A DNA stretch of 63,216 nucleotides, taken from contig PBMG01000019.1 of assembly GCA_002722565.1 (NCBI GenBank), positions 1 through 63,216 on the forward strand. Reading direction: 5' to 3'. This document shows positions 52,679 through 62,935 of this stretch, piece after piece. Numbering within the stretch: position 1 is the first letter of the stretch; every line of letters starts with the position of its first letter. This stretch comes from Acidimicrobiaceae bacterium. GTDB lineage: Bacteria > Actinomycetota > Acidimicrobiia > Acidimicrobiales > Poriferisodalaceae. A program made the position numbers and the translations under genes. The notes under the pieces were generated by a model, which did not search any database, was not told the DNA's origin, and worked only from the letters and a program-made list of their open reading frames with translations.

Positions 52679-54556
52679 ATGGTTGAACTAGTTTGGCTTG
52701 TCCCCGCTCTTCCGCTGCTCGGGTTCCTTTTGCTGCTGCTGATTGGACACAGGGTTGGTGAACCTCGATCAGGATGGATTGCCACACTCGCTGCAGGGGC
52801 GTCTTTCCTAGCAACCTTTGTGGTTTTCGTGGGTTTGTTGGGGAGAGACGGACACTCCGGCGATCGCTCATATGAGTTCATTCTTTTTGATTGGCTACCC
52901 GCCGGGTCTTTGAGGGTGGAAGCTGGATTTCTAGTTGATCCCCTCTCGATCACGATGGCGTTATTTGTCACCGGAGTCGGAGCGTTAATCCACCTGTATT
53001 CGATCGGATACATGCACGGAGATCCCAAGTACTCGAAATTCTTCCTATACCTAAACCTCTTCTTGTTCTCGATGCTCATGTTGGTGTTCGGCAACAACTT
53101 GGTCGTTACATTTCTTGGTTGGGAAGGAGTTGGAGCATGCTCTTATTTCCTTATTTCCTTCTGGCACCAGCGCGAAAGTGCAGCTACCGCGGGCAAAAAA
53201 GCCTTCGTCACAAATCGAGTAGGGGATTGGGGATTTATGATCGCCACATTCGCTATTTGGTCGGCGCTAGGCACCGTTACCTACACAGAAATTTCCAACT
53301 CTCCGGCGATGTCCGCAGCAACCGGCACAGCAGTCTCACTCCTTCTATTTGTGGCTGCCGCAGGCAAATCGGCACAGCTACCCCTATACGTCTGGTTACC
53401 CGACGCGATGGAAGGGCCAACTCCAGTTTCGGCAATGGTGCACGCCGCAACAATGGTGACCTCAGGGGTCTATCTACTGGTCCGAATGAACAATGTTCTG
53501 ACTGACGACGCGCTGCTCGTCATCGCCGTCGTGGGCGGCGCAACCGCTCTGTTTGCTGCGCTATGCGCTGTGGCTCAGCACGACATCAAAAAAGTATTGG
53601 CATATTCGACTGTTAGCCAACTGGGCTACATGTTCCTTGCAATTGGCTCTGGTGCCTACGTAGCAGCGATCTTTCATGTCATCACCCACGCATTTTTCAA
53701 AGCGTTGCTGTTCTTGGGGTCTGGTTCAGTGATTCACGGTATGCACGATGAACAGGACATGCGGAAGATGGGAGCATTGCGCGCAGCCATGCCCATAACA
53801 GCAGGCACTTTCATTGTCGGTTGGTTGGCGATAGCAGGAGTTCCGCCGTTTGCTGGATTCTGGTCCAAAGATGAAATCTTGCTTGCTGCCTGGGAACAAA
53901 AAAATATTGGACCCTTGTTGTGGTTTGTTGGTTTAGTCACAGCACTGCTCACGGCTTATTACATGAGTCGTCAAGTTATCTTGGTGTTCTTCGGACAACA
54001 GAAGTGGGAAGAAGACGTTCATCCGCACGAGTCACCTTGGACCATGACAACTCCGTTGTGTGTGCTTGCTGGCGCAGCTGTAGTTGGCGGAGCTATCAAT
54101 TTGCCGCTCGTCAAAGATTGGCTCGTACTGGAACATTTTCTGGAACCAATCTTCCATCATCCGCACCACTTCTCCTCAGGAACTGGGACAAAGATCGTTT
54201 TGGCCGCGATTTCAGTAGTAGCTGGACTCATCGGAATATCGATAGCAACACTGAGTTGGCTAACGCGACGAATCCCAACAGAACGCCTAGAACCTGAATT
54301 CTTAGAAAACGCAATGTATGTAGATGCAACATACGGGCGAATCGTGGGTGGAGCTGGAACTTCGAGTTTCCAAAAGACAGCAGATTTTGATGCGGCAATA
54401 GTCGATGGGTCTGTCAATGGCTTCGGTCGGGTGATCATGAAATTCGGTCAACTAATACAGCCGACCCAGTCTGGTTATATGCGTAATTACGCTATTGGAG
54501 TGGCGGTCGGCGCCCTAGTAATAGTCGCAGTCTTGGCCTGGGGGCTGCTGCTGTGA
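52679..54556 (+). CDS. nuoL: NADH-quinone oxidoreductase subunit L
   Basis: A 625-residue antiporter-like subunit with about 16 helices and the long lateral helix towards the C terminus. GWEGVGACSYFLISFWHQRESA, LYVWLPDAMEGPTPVSAMVHAATMVTSGVYL and HDIKKVLAYSTVSQLGYM with conserved Glu, Lys and His are present. The terminal helix block (about 560-625) ends VIVAVLAWGLLL. Confidence 0.95.
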   Translation: MVELVWLVPALPLLGFLLLLLIGHRVGEPRSGWIATLAAGASFLATFVVFVGLLGRDGHSGDRSYEFILFDWLPAGSLRVEAGFLVDPLSITMALFVTGVGALIHLYSIGYMHGDPKYSKFFLYLNLFLFSMLMLVFGNNLVVTFLGWEGVGACSYFLISFWHQRESAATAGKKAFVTNRVGDWGFMIATFAIWSALGTVTYTEISNSPAMSAATGTAVSLLLFVAAAGKSAQLPLYVWLPDAMEGPTPVSAMVHAATMVTSGVYLLVRMNNVLTDDALLVIAVVGGATALFAALCAVAQHDIKKVLAYSTVSQLGYMFLAIGSGAYVAAIFHVITHAFFKALLFLGSGSVIHGMHDEQDMRKMGALRAAMPITAGTFIVGWLAIAGVPPFAGFWSKDEILLAAWEQKNIGPLLWFVGLVTALLTAYYMSRQVILVFFGQQKWEEDVHPHESPWTMTTPLCVLAGAAVVGGAINLPLVKDWLVLEHFLEPIFHHPHHFSSGTGTKIVLAAISVVAGLIGISIATLSWLTRRIPTERLEPEFLENAMYVDATYGRIVGGAGTSSFQKTADFDAAIVDGSVNGFGRVIMKFGQLIQPTQSGYMRNYAIGVAVGALVIVAVLAWGLLL

Positions 54557-56130
54557 TCGAACTATTAGCAGCCCAGAATGCGGTTTCGTTCCCGGTCTTG
54601 AACGCGTTAATTATCGTTCCCGTGGCAGGGGCTTTGGCAGTGATTTTACTGCCTAACAGTCGACCCGAGTTAATCCGTCCTATCGGGGCTATTTTTGCGT
54701 CTATTGCTGGAGCCCTGTCGCTCTATGTCATGACTCAATTCTCAGTTCACGACCCAGGATTCCAATTCCAGTCGATTCAGTCATGGATTCCGAGTCTGGG
54801 CATCAACTGGCACGTAGGAGTGGATGGAATTTCACTGTGGCTGGTTGTGCTGACTGGCCTAATCACTCCGATAGTTCTTGTTGCCGTCGACCCGCACCAC
54901 GACCCTAAGCCTTACACAGCATGGCTGCTTTTGTTGCAGGCCGGATCTTTCGGAGCTTTCTTGGCGCTCGATCTATTCCTGTTCTTTGTGATGTTCGAAA
55001 TCGTACTGGTGCCCATGTACATGTTGATTGCTGGTTGGGGATACGACGACCGACGCTATGCAGCGACCAAATTCTTTCTTTACACAATGGCTGGTTCAGC
55101 GCTGATGCTTGTCGCGATCGTCAGTGTCGCGACCTTGAGTTCAGGTAGCCAAGACATCACATTCAATGTCATCGAATTGGCGCAACGTCAAGCCTTGTCT
55201 ACCAACACAGCCCGCCTCTGCTTCCTAGCCTTTGTGCTTGCGTTCGTGATCAAAGTGCCAGTCGTTCCAGTTCACACATGGTTACCTGACGCGCATACTC
55301 AAGCGCCCACAGCCGGTTCAGTGGTGCTGGCAGCAGTCATGCTCAAATTGGGGACTTACGGGTTGCTCCGTTTTGGCCTTTATCTATTCCCTGAAGCGTC
55401 TGTCTGGGCGGCTCCAACGCTGGCTACCTTGGGCGTTATAGGAGTGGTCTACGGCGCAATCGTAGCCACGATGCAAAAGGACTTGAAACGACTCGTTGCG
55501 TACTCCTCAGTTGCCCACATGGGCTTCATAGTGCTGGGCATTTTTGCATTTACTACGCAAAGCCTGGAAGGAGGGGTGCTGCAGATGATCAACCATGGTT
55601 TATCCACAGGAGCACTGTTCCTTTTGGTTGGCATGCTCTATGAAAGAAGGAAAACTAGAGCGATAGCGGAACTCAGCGGCATCCAATCTGCAGCTCCAAT
55701 TTTTGCCGGTTTTTTCACTGTTGCGATGTTGTCGTCAATAGGTGTACCCGGATTGAACGGTTTCGTAGGTGAGTTCCTTGTGTTAATCGGTTCCTATGAA
55801 ACCCGTCGGTGGTGGACTGTTATAGCGGCCACGGGCGTCATCCTCGCAGCCCTCTATCTTCTTTGGGCCTATCAGAGGGTCTTTCATGGCGAACCAACCG
55901 CAGATGATGAGAAAACTGCAGACCTCAGCCTTAAAGAAGGATTGGTCTTAGCTCCGTTCTTAGCAGGAATCGTTTTTTTAGGTATCTACCCCAAACCCCT
56001 ATTAGAGCGAATAGAACCAGCTGTTAACAACCTTATTTCACACCTTGAACACCATTCTGATTATGTCCAACCAGACCTTGGAGATCCCGTAGTTGTAGAG
56101 GGCGACCATGGAAGTAAGGACGACCACTAA
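54553..56130 (+). CDS. nuoM: NADH-quinone oxidoreductase subunit M
   Basis: A 525-residue antiporter-like subunit, with the N-terminal FFVMFEIVLVPMYMLIAGWG glutamate segment, VPVHTWLPDAHTQAPTAGSVVLAAVMLKLGTYGLLRF, and KDLKRLVAYSSVAHMGFI. The tail is His/Asp-rich (LEHHSDYV and GDHGSKDDH). GTG start, 4-bp overlap with nuoL. Confidence 0.95.
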   Translation: MIELLAAQNAVSFPVLNALIIVPVAGALAVILLPNSRPELIRPIGAIFASIAGALSLYVMTQFSVHDPGFQFQSIQSWIPSLGINWHVGVDGISLWLVVLTGLITPIVLVAVDPHHDPKPYTAWLLLLQAGSFGAFLALDLFLFFVMFEIVLVPMYMLIAGWGYDDRRYAATKFFLYTMAGSALMLVAIVSVATLSSGSQDITFNVIELAQRQALSTNTARLCFLAFVLAFVIKVPVVPVHTWLPDAHTQAPTAGSVVLAAVMLKLGTYGLLRFGLYLFPEASVWAAPTLATLGVIGVVYGAIVATMQKDLKRLVAYSSVAHMGFIVLGIFAFTTQSLEGGVLQMINHGLSTGALFLLVGMLYERRKTRAIAELSGIQSAAPIFAGFFTVAMLSSIGVPGLNGFVGEFLVLIGSYETRRWWTVIAATGVILAALYLLWAYQRVFHGEPTADDEKTADLSLKEGLVLAPFLAGIVFLGIYPKPLLERIEPAVNNLISHLEHHSDYVQPDLGDPVVVEGDHGSKDDH

Positions 56131-57620
56131 TGGGAGACCTACAACTCGTTGGTTTCGTTGGACCGTCGGTTAATTGGTGGGCTTTGATGCCGCAAATCAT
56201 TCTGCTAGGAGCAGCTCTGGTGGTTCTCCTTGTCAGCGCACTTGCCCCGCAACGAGCATCAACTGTTTTCACAACTGTCGCCACGCTGTGCGCAGCCTCC
56301 ACCTCGTTTGTAGTAGCGCTAGGTCTTTGGAACGATGTCAAGACCGACGGCCCTTCGTCATCGATTGCTTCTGCTTTTGGAGTTGATGGATTCAGCATCT
56401 TCTTTACAGTGCTGATTTTGATCGGTTTGGCAACTACCGCATTGCTTTCACATGGGTATTTAGACCGTGAAGGGATCGACCCACCAGAGTTCCATGCGTT
56501 GCTCTTGTGCTCGGCAGCTGGTGCCATCGTCATGGCCTCAGCTAATGACTTAATAGTGATGTTTCTGGGTCTCGAAGCCTTATCTATCGGTATCTACGTG
56601 ATGATTGCAATGCATCATCGAAGATCCGAAGCTCGCGAATCAGCGATCAAGTATTTTGTGCTCGGAGCCTTCAGTTCCGCCTTCTTGTTATATGGGATAG
56701 CACTTACATACGGAGCTACAGGATCTACGAATCTAGTGCACGTCCGTAATTATCTCGATGTTGTCGTATTCCGAGATCAGCATCTATTAATGGCAGCAAT
56801 GGCACTGTTGCTCGTAGGCCTTTCTTTCAAAGTCGCGGCGGCTCCATTCCATTTTTGGGCACCAGACGTCTACCAGGGTGCCCCGAGCCCCGTTACTGGC
56901 TGGATGGCCTCGATAGCGAAAGCAGCAGGTTTCGCTGCGCTCCTAAGAATCTTCTTCGCTGCCTTCGCGAGCCACGATGTGGATTGGGCTCCGATAGTCG
57001 GCGCGTTGGCCGTGATCACCTTGGTTGTGGGCGCGGTAATGGCGATACTGCAGACTGACGTCAAACGAATGCTTGCGTTCTCGTCGGTCAGCCACGCCGG
57101 GTACGTCCTCGTTGCTGTTCATTCGGCCAGCGCGGCAGGAACTTCGGCGGCTCTCTTTTATTTGTTTACCTACACGCTTATGGTTTTAGGATCCTTTGCA
57201 GTTGTAGGGGCGATGGGAAGCGATGATGAGCATCCACTTAGCCGCTACTCAGGCCTTGGACGCAGTCGACCGGTAATCGCCATTGGGTTCACTGTGCTTT
57301 TGTTAGCTCAAGCAGGAATTCCGACGACCTCTGGGTTCATCGCCAAATTTCAAGTCATAGCAGCGGCAGTGGATAACAAGAGCTACTTCATCGCGGCAGT
57401 ATCAATGTTTACTGCTGTTATCGGCGCCTACATGTACCTACGCATCGTGATGGCTATGTACGTAGCAGATGAAGGAGAAGAAGGGCCGTCACCGGTGTGG
57501 CACTGGACTACTTCAGTTGTGGTAATTGCCGCAGTTAGCTTCACAGTTATTGTTGGCCTAGTGCCACAATTTCTTATTGATTTCGCAGAAGATGCAGTCC
57601 CAATTCTGATTCGAGGGTGA
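56130..57620 (+). CDS. nuoN: NADH-quinone oxidoreductase subunit N
   Basis: A 496-residue antiporter-like subunit. IVMFLGLEALSIGIYVM, FKVAAAPFHFWAPDVYQGAPSPVTGWMASIAKAAGFAAL and TDVKRMLAFSSVSHAGYV are present with the charged residues of the proton channel. It ends the 14-gene operon nuoA-N. No terminator was evident after it; a 181-bp gap precedes the second complex I operon. Confidence 0.95.
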   Translation: MGDLQLVGFVGPSVNWWALMPQIILLGAALVVLLVSALAPQRASTVFTTVATLCAASTSFVVALGLWNDVKTDGPSSSIASAFGVDGFSIFFTVLILIGLATTALLSHGYLDREGIDPPEFHALLLCSAAGAIVMASANDLIVMFLGLEALSIGIYVMIAMHHRRSEARESAIKYFVLGAFSSAFLLYGIALTYGATGSTNLVHVRNYLDVVVFRDQHLLMAAMALLLVGLSFKVAAAPFHFWAPDVYQGAPSPVTGWMASIAKAAGFAALLRIFFAAFASHDVDWAPIVGALAVITLVVGAVMAILQTDVKRMLAFSSVSHAGYVLVAVHSASAAGTSAALFYLFTYTLMVLGSFAVVGAMGSDDEHPLSRYSGLGRSRPVIAIGFTVLLLAQAGIPTTSGFIAKFQVIAAAVDNKSYFIAAVSMFTAVIGAYMYLRIVMAMYVADEGEEGPSPVWHWTTSVVVIAAVSFTVIVGLVPQFLIDFAEDAVPILIRG

Positions 57621-57669
57621 GGTCCAAATAGGTGTTAAATCAGCAATACAAACTTCGTGACACAAGAAA

Positions 57670-57804
57670 CAAGAATCGTGGGCAACAATCACGTCTTTTC
57701 TCCTCTGGGCACGATAACTTTCACTACGTCCGAAGCCCGCGGAACGAGGCGCCGCGCTGGGTTTTGGAAAGCCCCGAAACCCCTAGCTAGTCTCAAGAAT
57801 CGTG
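57670..57804 (+). repeat. Direct repeat CAAGAATCGTG in the gap between the two nuo operons
   Basis: The 11-mer CAAGAATCGTG occurs at 57670-57680 and 57794-57804, the second copy including the GTG start codon of nuoA2. The gap 57621-57801 shows no other gene; a short open frame across it is not credible. The repeats may be chance. Confidence 0.3.
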
Positions 57805-58167
57805 TCGGAATTACTGCGGAGCTACCTGACTGTCGGCATCTTTGGTGTTGCAGCTATTGCCATGGCTGGCGCCATGCTGACTATCGCGCGAATTCTCCGT
57901 CCTAGTCGCCCCACAGTTCAAAAGTTGATTGCTTATGAAAGCGGAGTCGATCCGGTAGGCGGGGACTGGGCACAGAGCCAAATTCGTTACTACGTCTTCG
58001 CAGTTTTGTTCGTCCTCTTCGATGTCGAAGCAGTTTTCATTTTCCCATGGGCCACCCGATTGGAAATCTACGGAACCTTCGGGTTGGTTGAGATGGCGAT
58101 TTTCATTTTCATTCTCGTACTTGGCTTGTTCTATGCCTGGCGTAAGGGTGTTTTGAGATGGGTATGA
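57802..58167 (+). CDS. nuoA: Complex I subunit A, second copy
   Basis: A 121-residue NuoA with LIAYESGVDPVGGDWAQSQIRYYVFAVLFVLFDVEAVFIFPWA, an otherwise standard three-helix fold. Y-E-S-G replaces the C-G-V Cys segment (YECG) of the first copy. It starts the second, shorter operon. GTG start without a strong SD. Confidence 0.93.
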   Translation: MSELLRSYLTVGIFGVAAIAMAGAMLTIARILRPSRPTVQKLIAYESGVDPVGGDWAQSQIRYYVFAVLFVLFDVEAVFIFPWATRLEIYGTFGLVEMAIFIFILVLGLFYAWRKGVLRWV

Positions 58168-58181
58168 GGAAGGCTGGATAG

Positions 58182-58685
58182 ATGGGACTAATTGATAAAG
58201 GCAAGATGCCAAAACCTCTTAGTTGGCTTCTCAACTTTGGGCGTGCCCGGTCTCTTTGGGTATATCAGTGGGGCCTTGCCTGCTGCGCAATCGAAATGGG
58301 GGCAGCTTTTGGGTCGCCCCGCTATGACGTTATGAGGCTGGGCGTAATTCCTTTCCCGGCTAGCCCCAGACAGGCGGACCTAGTAGTTATTTCGGGAACT
58401 GTCACTGACAAAATGTCGCCAGTTATTCTTCGGTTGTACGAGCAGATGCCTGAACCTAAATACGTTATTTCCATGGGATCGTGTGCAAACTGCGGCGGCC
58501 CCTATTGGGATAGTTATTCGGTTACTAAAGGCGTTGATCAGCTGATACCCGTTGACGTGTACGTGCCCGGATGTCCACCACGGCCGGAAGCATTACTCGA
58601 AGGCATCGTTTTGTTGCAAGAGCGGATCCAAGCTGAAGACATAACTGAAAAATGGCGGGGTCAACCCATAGTGGTGGAGGGATGA
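58182..58685 (+). CDS. nuoB: Complex I subunit B, second copy
   Basis: N2-cluster subunit of 167 residues: C34-C35 (GLACCAIEM), C101 (MGSCANCGG, with an extra C104) and C131 (PGCPPRP). It lacks the C-terminal extension of the first copy. GAGGAAGG upstream. Confidence 0.94.
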   Translation: MGLIDKGKMPKPLSWLLNFGRARSLWVYQWGLACCAIEMGAAFGSPRYDVMRLGVIPFPASPRQADLVVISGTVTDKMSPVILRLYEQMPEPKYVISMGSCANCGGPYWDSYSVTKGVDQLIPVDVYVPGCPPRPEALLEGIVLLQERIQAEDITEKWRGQPIVVEG

Positions 58686-58689
58686 TCTG

Positions 58690-59391
58690 ATGACTGACGA
58701 AACCCCTCCCGAAGATAACGCCGTTGTTGATGAGAAAAGAGAAGCTCTGCTAGCTGGCCTTTCCGAAAGCCTCGGCGAAGATCTTGTGGAGTCCTACCTT
58801 CGCCCCCACGAAGACTTATGGTTACGGGTGAGGAGCGAGAGTTGGCAAGACTCAATTCGGACTGCGAAATCCGCAGGGTTTGAATACTTCGGTTTCCTAT
58901 CTGCCATTGACTGGGAAATAGCTCCCGAAGGACGTTACGAAGATACTGAGTTTGATGGGGGCCTTGAAGAAGAAGATGAGGAGCCAGTCGAAATCGATAG
59001 CTCCACAGGTTATGGAGGCGGGGGAAGCCGTTTCCAGCTGTTGGTTCAGCTTTATTCACTTAGCCAACAAATCGGGCTGATACTAAAAACTGATGTTGGC
59101 GAAGATATGACAATCGACACCATAAGGGACATTTTTGCTGGTGCTGACTGGCATGAACGCGAGACCCATGAAATGTTCGGCGTTTTCTTTCGGGGTCACC
59201 CAACGTTGCAGCCTTTATACCTGCCAACCGAATTCGAAGGGCATCCTCTTAGAAAAGACTTTCCTTTGCTTGCTCGACAGGTAAAACCTTGGCCTGGGGT
59301 TGTAGACATTGAAGAGATTCCTGAACATCTTGAAGCTCAACTCGAAGCTGAAGTGATGGCAGCTTTTGAGGCGAATGGAGGCGCGTCATGA
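58690..59391 (+). CDS. nuoC: Complex I subunit C, second copy
   Basis: A 233-residue subunit with the family signature [38 protein letters not shown]. An acidic insert near 80-105 (EEEDEEPVEID) separates the two halves. It is longer than the first copy (180). Confidence 0.92.
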   Translation: MTDETPPEDNAVVDEKREALLAGLSESLGEDLVESYLRPHEDLWLRVRSESWQDSIRTAKSAGFEYFGFLSAIDWEIAPEGRYEDTEFDGGLEEEDEEPVEIDSSTGYGGGGSRFQLLVQLYSLSQQIGLILKTDVGEDMTIDTIRDIFAGADWHERETHEMFGVFFRGHPTLQPLYLPTEFEGHPLRKDFPLLARQVKPWPGVVDIEEIPEHLEAQLEAEVMAAFEANGGAS

Positions 59392-60560
59392 CTGCTACCT
59401 CAGATCGTGAGCAGATGGCGTACATAAGTTCTCAGGCTGCTGATGCTCGGGTAAATGTTGAACTTGATACCGGGGACATGACCTTAAATATTGGGCCTCA
59501 GCACCCGGCCACGCATGGAACTTTACGTATTGCCTGTCAACTTGATGGTGAACAGGTGGTGGTCGCTGAACCGATCATGGGTTACATGCATCGTGGATAC
59601 GAAAAACTCTGTGAAGTTCGCACCTATCCCCAATGCACAACTCTGATTAACCGCATTGACTGGCTAGGGAGTTTCGCCAACGAAGTGCCCTTTATTCTCG
59701 CTGCGGAACGATTGATGGAAGTAGAAGCACCGCCACGTGCCCAGTGGATAAGAACAATTCTTTTCGAACTCAGTCGAGTAGCGAACTTAGCTTTGTTTCT
59801 TGGTGATATGGGTGTCCAAATCGGTGCTCTAACGCCAGTATTTTTTGCATTCCGAGACCGCGAGCGAGTTCTAAACCAGATTGAAGAGGTCACAGGTGGA
59901 CGCTTCCATCCGAACTTTGACCGTATTGGAGGACTCAAAGACGACATTCCCAAAGGCTGGATAGAAGAAACCCATTCGGTAATGGTCAAGATGCGTACTT
60001 TTTGCGATGAGATGGAAGACCTTCTTGTAGGGAATGAAATTTTCCAAGCGCGCTGTCGCGGTGTGGGCGTTATACCTCCTGAAGTAGCGCTTAGTTACGG
60101 ACTGTCCGGGGCGAATCTCCGCGCGAGTGGCGTCGATTGGGATTTGCGGCGGGATGCCAACCCTGGTTTGGCTTGGGATCAAGTCGATTGGCGTGTCTGG
60201 ACACACCCTGATGGAGATTCTTTTGCTCGATATTGGGTGCGGCTCCAAGAAACTCGAGAAGCTACCCGAATAGTTGATCAGCTTTTAGATGGAATTCCGA
60301 GCGGGCCGATCATGGCAAAAGTTCCAAGAATAATTAAGGTTCCTGCCGGCGAAGCGTATCTGTCAACAGAAAACCCTCTTGGTGAGATGGGTTACTACAT
60401 CGTCAGTAAAGGTGATTTAGGACCATTTCGGGTGAAAATCCGGACACCCAGTTTCAACAACATTTCAATAGTTCCATGGGTGATGAAGGGCGTATATGTT
60501 CCAGACGTCATCACTATTTTGGGCTCCCTATATTTCATCTTGGGAGATATTGACCGGTGA
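59388..60560 (+). CDS. nuoD: Complex I subunit D, second copy
   Basis: A 390-residue quinone-site subunit with NIGPQHPATHGTLRI and a C-terminal GSLYFILGDIDR. FDRIGGLKDDIP and VPAGEAYLSTENPLGEMG are normal. ATG overlapping nuoC2 stop. Confidence 0.94.
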   Translation: MTATSDREQMAYISSQAADARVNVELDTGDMTLNIGPQHPATHGTLRIACQLDGEQVVVAEPIMGYMHRGYEKLCEVRTYPQCTTLINRIDWLGSFANEVPFILAAERLMEVEAPPRAQWIRTILFELSRVANLALFLGDMGVQIGALTPVFFAFRDRERVLNQIEEVTGGRFHPNFDRIGGLKDDIPKGWIEETHSVMVKMRTFCDEMEDLLVGNEIFQARCRGVGVIPPEVALSYGLSGANLRASGVDWDLRRDANPGLAWDQVDWRVWTHPDGDSFARYWVRLQETREATRIVDQLLDGIPSGPIMAKVPRIIKVPAGEAYLSTENPLGEMGYYIVSKGDLGPFRVKIRTPSFNNISIVPWVMKGVYVPDVITILGSLYFILGDIDR

Positions 60561-61585
60561 CGACACTTCTTGCTCTTCCTTATTGGCAAGAAACCGGGAT
60601 CAAACTCGGTTTGGCACTAGCCATAATCCCGACCACGTCGTTGATCTTGGTTTATCTCTTCCTGTTCAAAATGATGGCTTTTATGCAAAGTCGTCTAGGT
60701 CCTAACGACACAGGCCCGTATGGAACGCTCCAGCTGATAGCGGAAGCAATCAAGTTTTTGCAGAAAGAAGACATTCATCCAGCTCAGGCCGATCGCCGAG
60801 TATTTCGCATGGCGCCGGTGGTAGTGCTTGCCTCAACATTTCTTCTTTATGTGGTTCTGCCGGCCGGACCTGATGCGGTTGTCCAAAATCTTGACACCGG
60901 GGTCTTCTACGCGATGGCTGTGTCATCGATATCAGTTCTTGGAATTTTGATGGCAGGCTGGTCATCGGCCAACAAATACGCCCTTCTAGGTGGTTTAAGA
61001 GCTGCAGGTCAATTAATCGCCTATGAGCTTCCGCTGATTCTCGCCGTGATGGGTGTTGTAATCCAAGCTGAGACGCTCAATTTGCAAGGAATAGTTGAAG
61101 CGCAAGCGACTGGGGAGATTTTTGGATTTGGTGGAATTGGTAATCCATTTATTCTCACTCAATTCCTAGCTTTTCTCATCTTTATGATCGCCGCTCAGGC
61201 TGAACTAACTCAAACACCCTTTGATATGCCAGTCGCGGAAACTGAACTTGTTGGTGGTTTCCATATTGAATATACGGGATTCCGATTTTTGCTCTTCTTT
61301 ATGGCGGAGTTTGGCACCGCCTTCGCATTTGCGGCGCTGGCCTCAGTCATGTTCCTAGGAGGTTGGTGGATTCCCGGGTTTGATGTTGATGACAACATCC
61401 TGAATGTGCTGGGCCCAGGTGTGATGTTGGGCAAGATCCTTTTAATCGCATTCTTCATTTTCTGGGTTCGGTTCACTTACCCGAGACTTCGCGAAGACCA
61501 ATTGCAGAAGTTTGCGTGGAAGGTACTAATTCCTTTAGCTCTAGTGAACATTGTCCTAACCGGAATCTTTAAGGTGGTCTTCTGA
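60557..61585 (+). CDS. nuoH: Complex I subunit H, second copy
   Basis: A 342-residue NuoH directly after nuoD2, with no nuoE/F/G between. FMQSRLGPNDTGPYGTLQLIAEAIKFLQKEDIHP and AELTQTPFDMPVAETELVGGFHIEYTG are normal. GTG start, 4-bp overlap. Its position shows the NADH module is missing from this operon. Confidence 0.95.
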   Translation: MTTLLALPYWQETGIKLGLALAIIPTTSLILVYLFLFKMMAFMQSRLGPNDTGPYGTLQLIAEAIKFLQKEDIHPAQADRRVFRMAPVVVLASTFLLYVVLPAGPDAVVQNLDTGVFYAMAVSSISVLGILMAGWSSANKYALLGGLRAAGQLIAYELPLILAVMGVVIQAETLNLQGIVEAQATGEIFGFGGIGNPFILTQFLAFLIFMIAAQAELTQTPFDMPVAETELVGGFHIEYTGFRFLLFFMAEFGTAFAFAALASVMFLGGWWIPGFDVDDNILNVLGPGVMLGKILLIAFFIFWVRFTYPRLREDQLQKFAWKVLIPLALVNIVLTGIFKVVF

Positions 61586-62124
61586 TGCCGCAACTACCTG
61601 GTTTGATTAAAGGCCTTGGTGTAACGGCTAAAACCGCTGGGCGCACACTGTTCCCGAAGCGTGGATGGAAAACGCTGATCCCAGCTCCACAAAAGGGCGC
61701 TGTTACGGTTCAGTACCCACATGAGAAGGAAGCACCACCTGAGCGAGCTCGTGGAGTCATAGCTCTACATGAGGAGAACTGCACTGCCTGCATGCTCTGC
61801 TCTCGGTCCTGCCCTGATTGGTGTATTTACATCGAGGGACACAAAGTAAAGGCGCCGCCTCGAAGAGAAGGCGGTAAACCTCGCACGGTCAACATGCTGG
61901 ACCGGTTTGATATCGATTATGCGCTTTGTATGTATTGCGGCATATGTGTTGAGGTTTGTCCGTTTGATGCTCTTTTCTGGACACCAGAGTATGAATACAG
62001 CGAACCCCGGATTGCAGATCTACTCCACGACAAAGATCGATTAGGTGAGTGGATGGACACAGTTCCCGACTTCCTTGACTATGAACCAGGCTCTGAACAA
62101 AAGGTCAGAAAGGTTCCGAGGTAA
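61585..62124 (+). CDS. nuoI: Complex I subunit I, second copy
   Basis: A 179-residue subunit with two complete [4Fe-4S] motifs: C66-C69-C72-C76 and C115-C118-C121-C125. A 40-residue lysine/arginine-rich linker separates them. It would receive electrons from whatever donor replaces NuoEFG. Confidence 0.94.
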   Translation: MPQLPGLIKGLGVTAKTAGRTLFPKRGWKTLIPAPQKGAVTVQYPHEKEAPPERARGVIALHEENCTACMLCSRSCPDWCIYIEGHKVKAPPRREGGKPRTVNMLDRFDIDYALCMYCGICVEVCPFDALFWTPEYEYSEPRIADLLHDKDRLGEWMDTVPDFLDYEPGSEQKVRKVPR

Positions 62125-62130
62125 GGCTTG

Positions 62131-62625
62131 ATGGTCGCTCAAAACATTTTCTTCGGGATTCTGTCAGCCATCGTTGTTATTTCTGCAGTGCGTATGGTCA
62201 CGACACGCAACATCGTGCATGCTGCCCTGTATCTTGTCGCGGTTCTGGCCGGCCTCGGTGCTTTGTACGTTCTTTTAACAGCGGAATTTGTAGCCACCAC
62301 CCAAGTTCTCGTCTACATAGGCGCTGTGATGGTTCTCTTCTTGTTCGGCATCATGCTGACTAAGGCCCCGCTTGGAAATGTAATGGAAATGACCGGCAAG
62401 CAGTGGCCGATAGCTGCTGTGGTCGCTGTCCTCATGGGTGGGGTTACGATTTATTCTTTACTGAACCATTTTGGTTCTGAGCGTCTCGTTACTGATGGCC
62501 CGATTTATCGAACCGCTGATGTCTCGGATGAAGTCTTTTCTACTTATATCGTTCCGTTTGAAGCTATATCGGTGCTTCTGCTCGCCGCGTTGATAGGGGC
62601 GATCGTGTTAGCGAGAAAGGACTGA
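62131..62625 (+). CDS. nuoJ: Complex I subunit J, second copy
   Basis: A 164-residue five-helix subunit with [23 protein letters not shown] and [24 protein letters not shown] at 62131 follows an in-frame TTG and GAGGTAAGG. Confidence 0.92.
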   Translation: MVAQNIFFGILSAIVVISAVRMVTTRNIVHAALYLVAVLAGLGALYVLLTAEFVATTQVLVYIGAVMVLFLFGIMLTKAPLGNVMEMTGKQWPIAAVVAVLMGGVTIYSLLNHFGSERLVTDGPIYRTADVSDEVFSTYIVPFEAISVLLLAALIGAIVLARKD

Positions 62626-62626
62626 T

Positions 62627-62926
62627 GTGCTACTAAACCAGTTCTTGATGCTCGGAGCAGTGCTGTTTGCTGTCGGTGTTTACGGAGTTCTTGCCAGACG
62701 AAATGGTGTGATGGTCTTGATGTCCATCGAATTGATGTTGAATGCGGTCAATATCAATTTGGTTGTATTTGGCGTTCAGCATGGCGTTGTTTCTGGTCAA
62801 GTCTTCGCGCTGTTTGTTATAGCGGTCGCTGCTGCTGAAGTCGGCGTAGGCCTTGCCATTGTTCTTCTTCTGTACCGCAATCGGACGAGTATCGATGTCG
62901 AAGACTTCGATTTGATGCGGGGATAG
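62627..62926 (+). CDS. nuoK: Complex I subunit K, second copy
   Basis: A 99-residue three-helix subunit with [18 protein letters not shown] and [22 protein letters not shown] start one base after the nuoJ2 stop. Confidence 0.94.
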   Translation: MLLNQFLMLGAVLFAVGVYGVLARRNGVMVLMSIELMLNAVNINLVVFGVQHGVVSGQVFALFVIAVAAAEVGVGLAIVLLLYRNRTSIDVEDFDLMRG

Positions 62927-62935
62927 GGCAGAACC

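Noticed and set aside
57657-57905. 82-codon frame in the gap between the two nuo operons
   Set aside because: It overlaps nuoA2 in another frame and shows no hydrophobic or motif signal; nuoA2 is certain.
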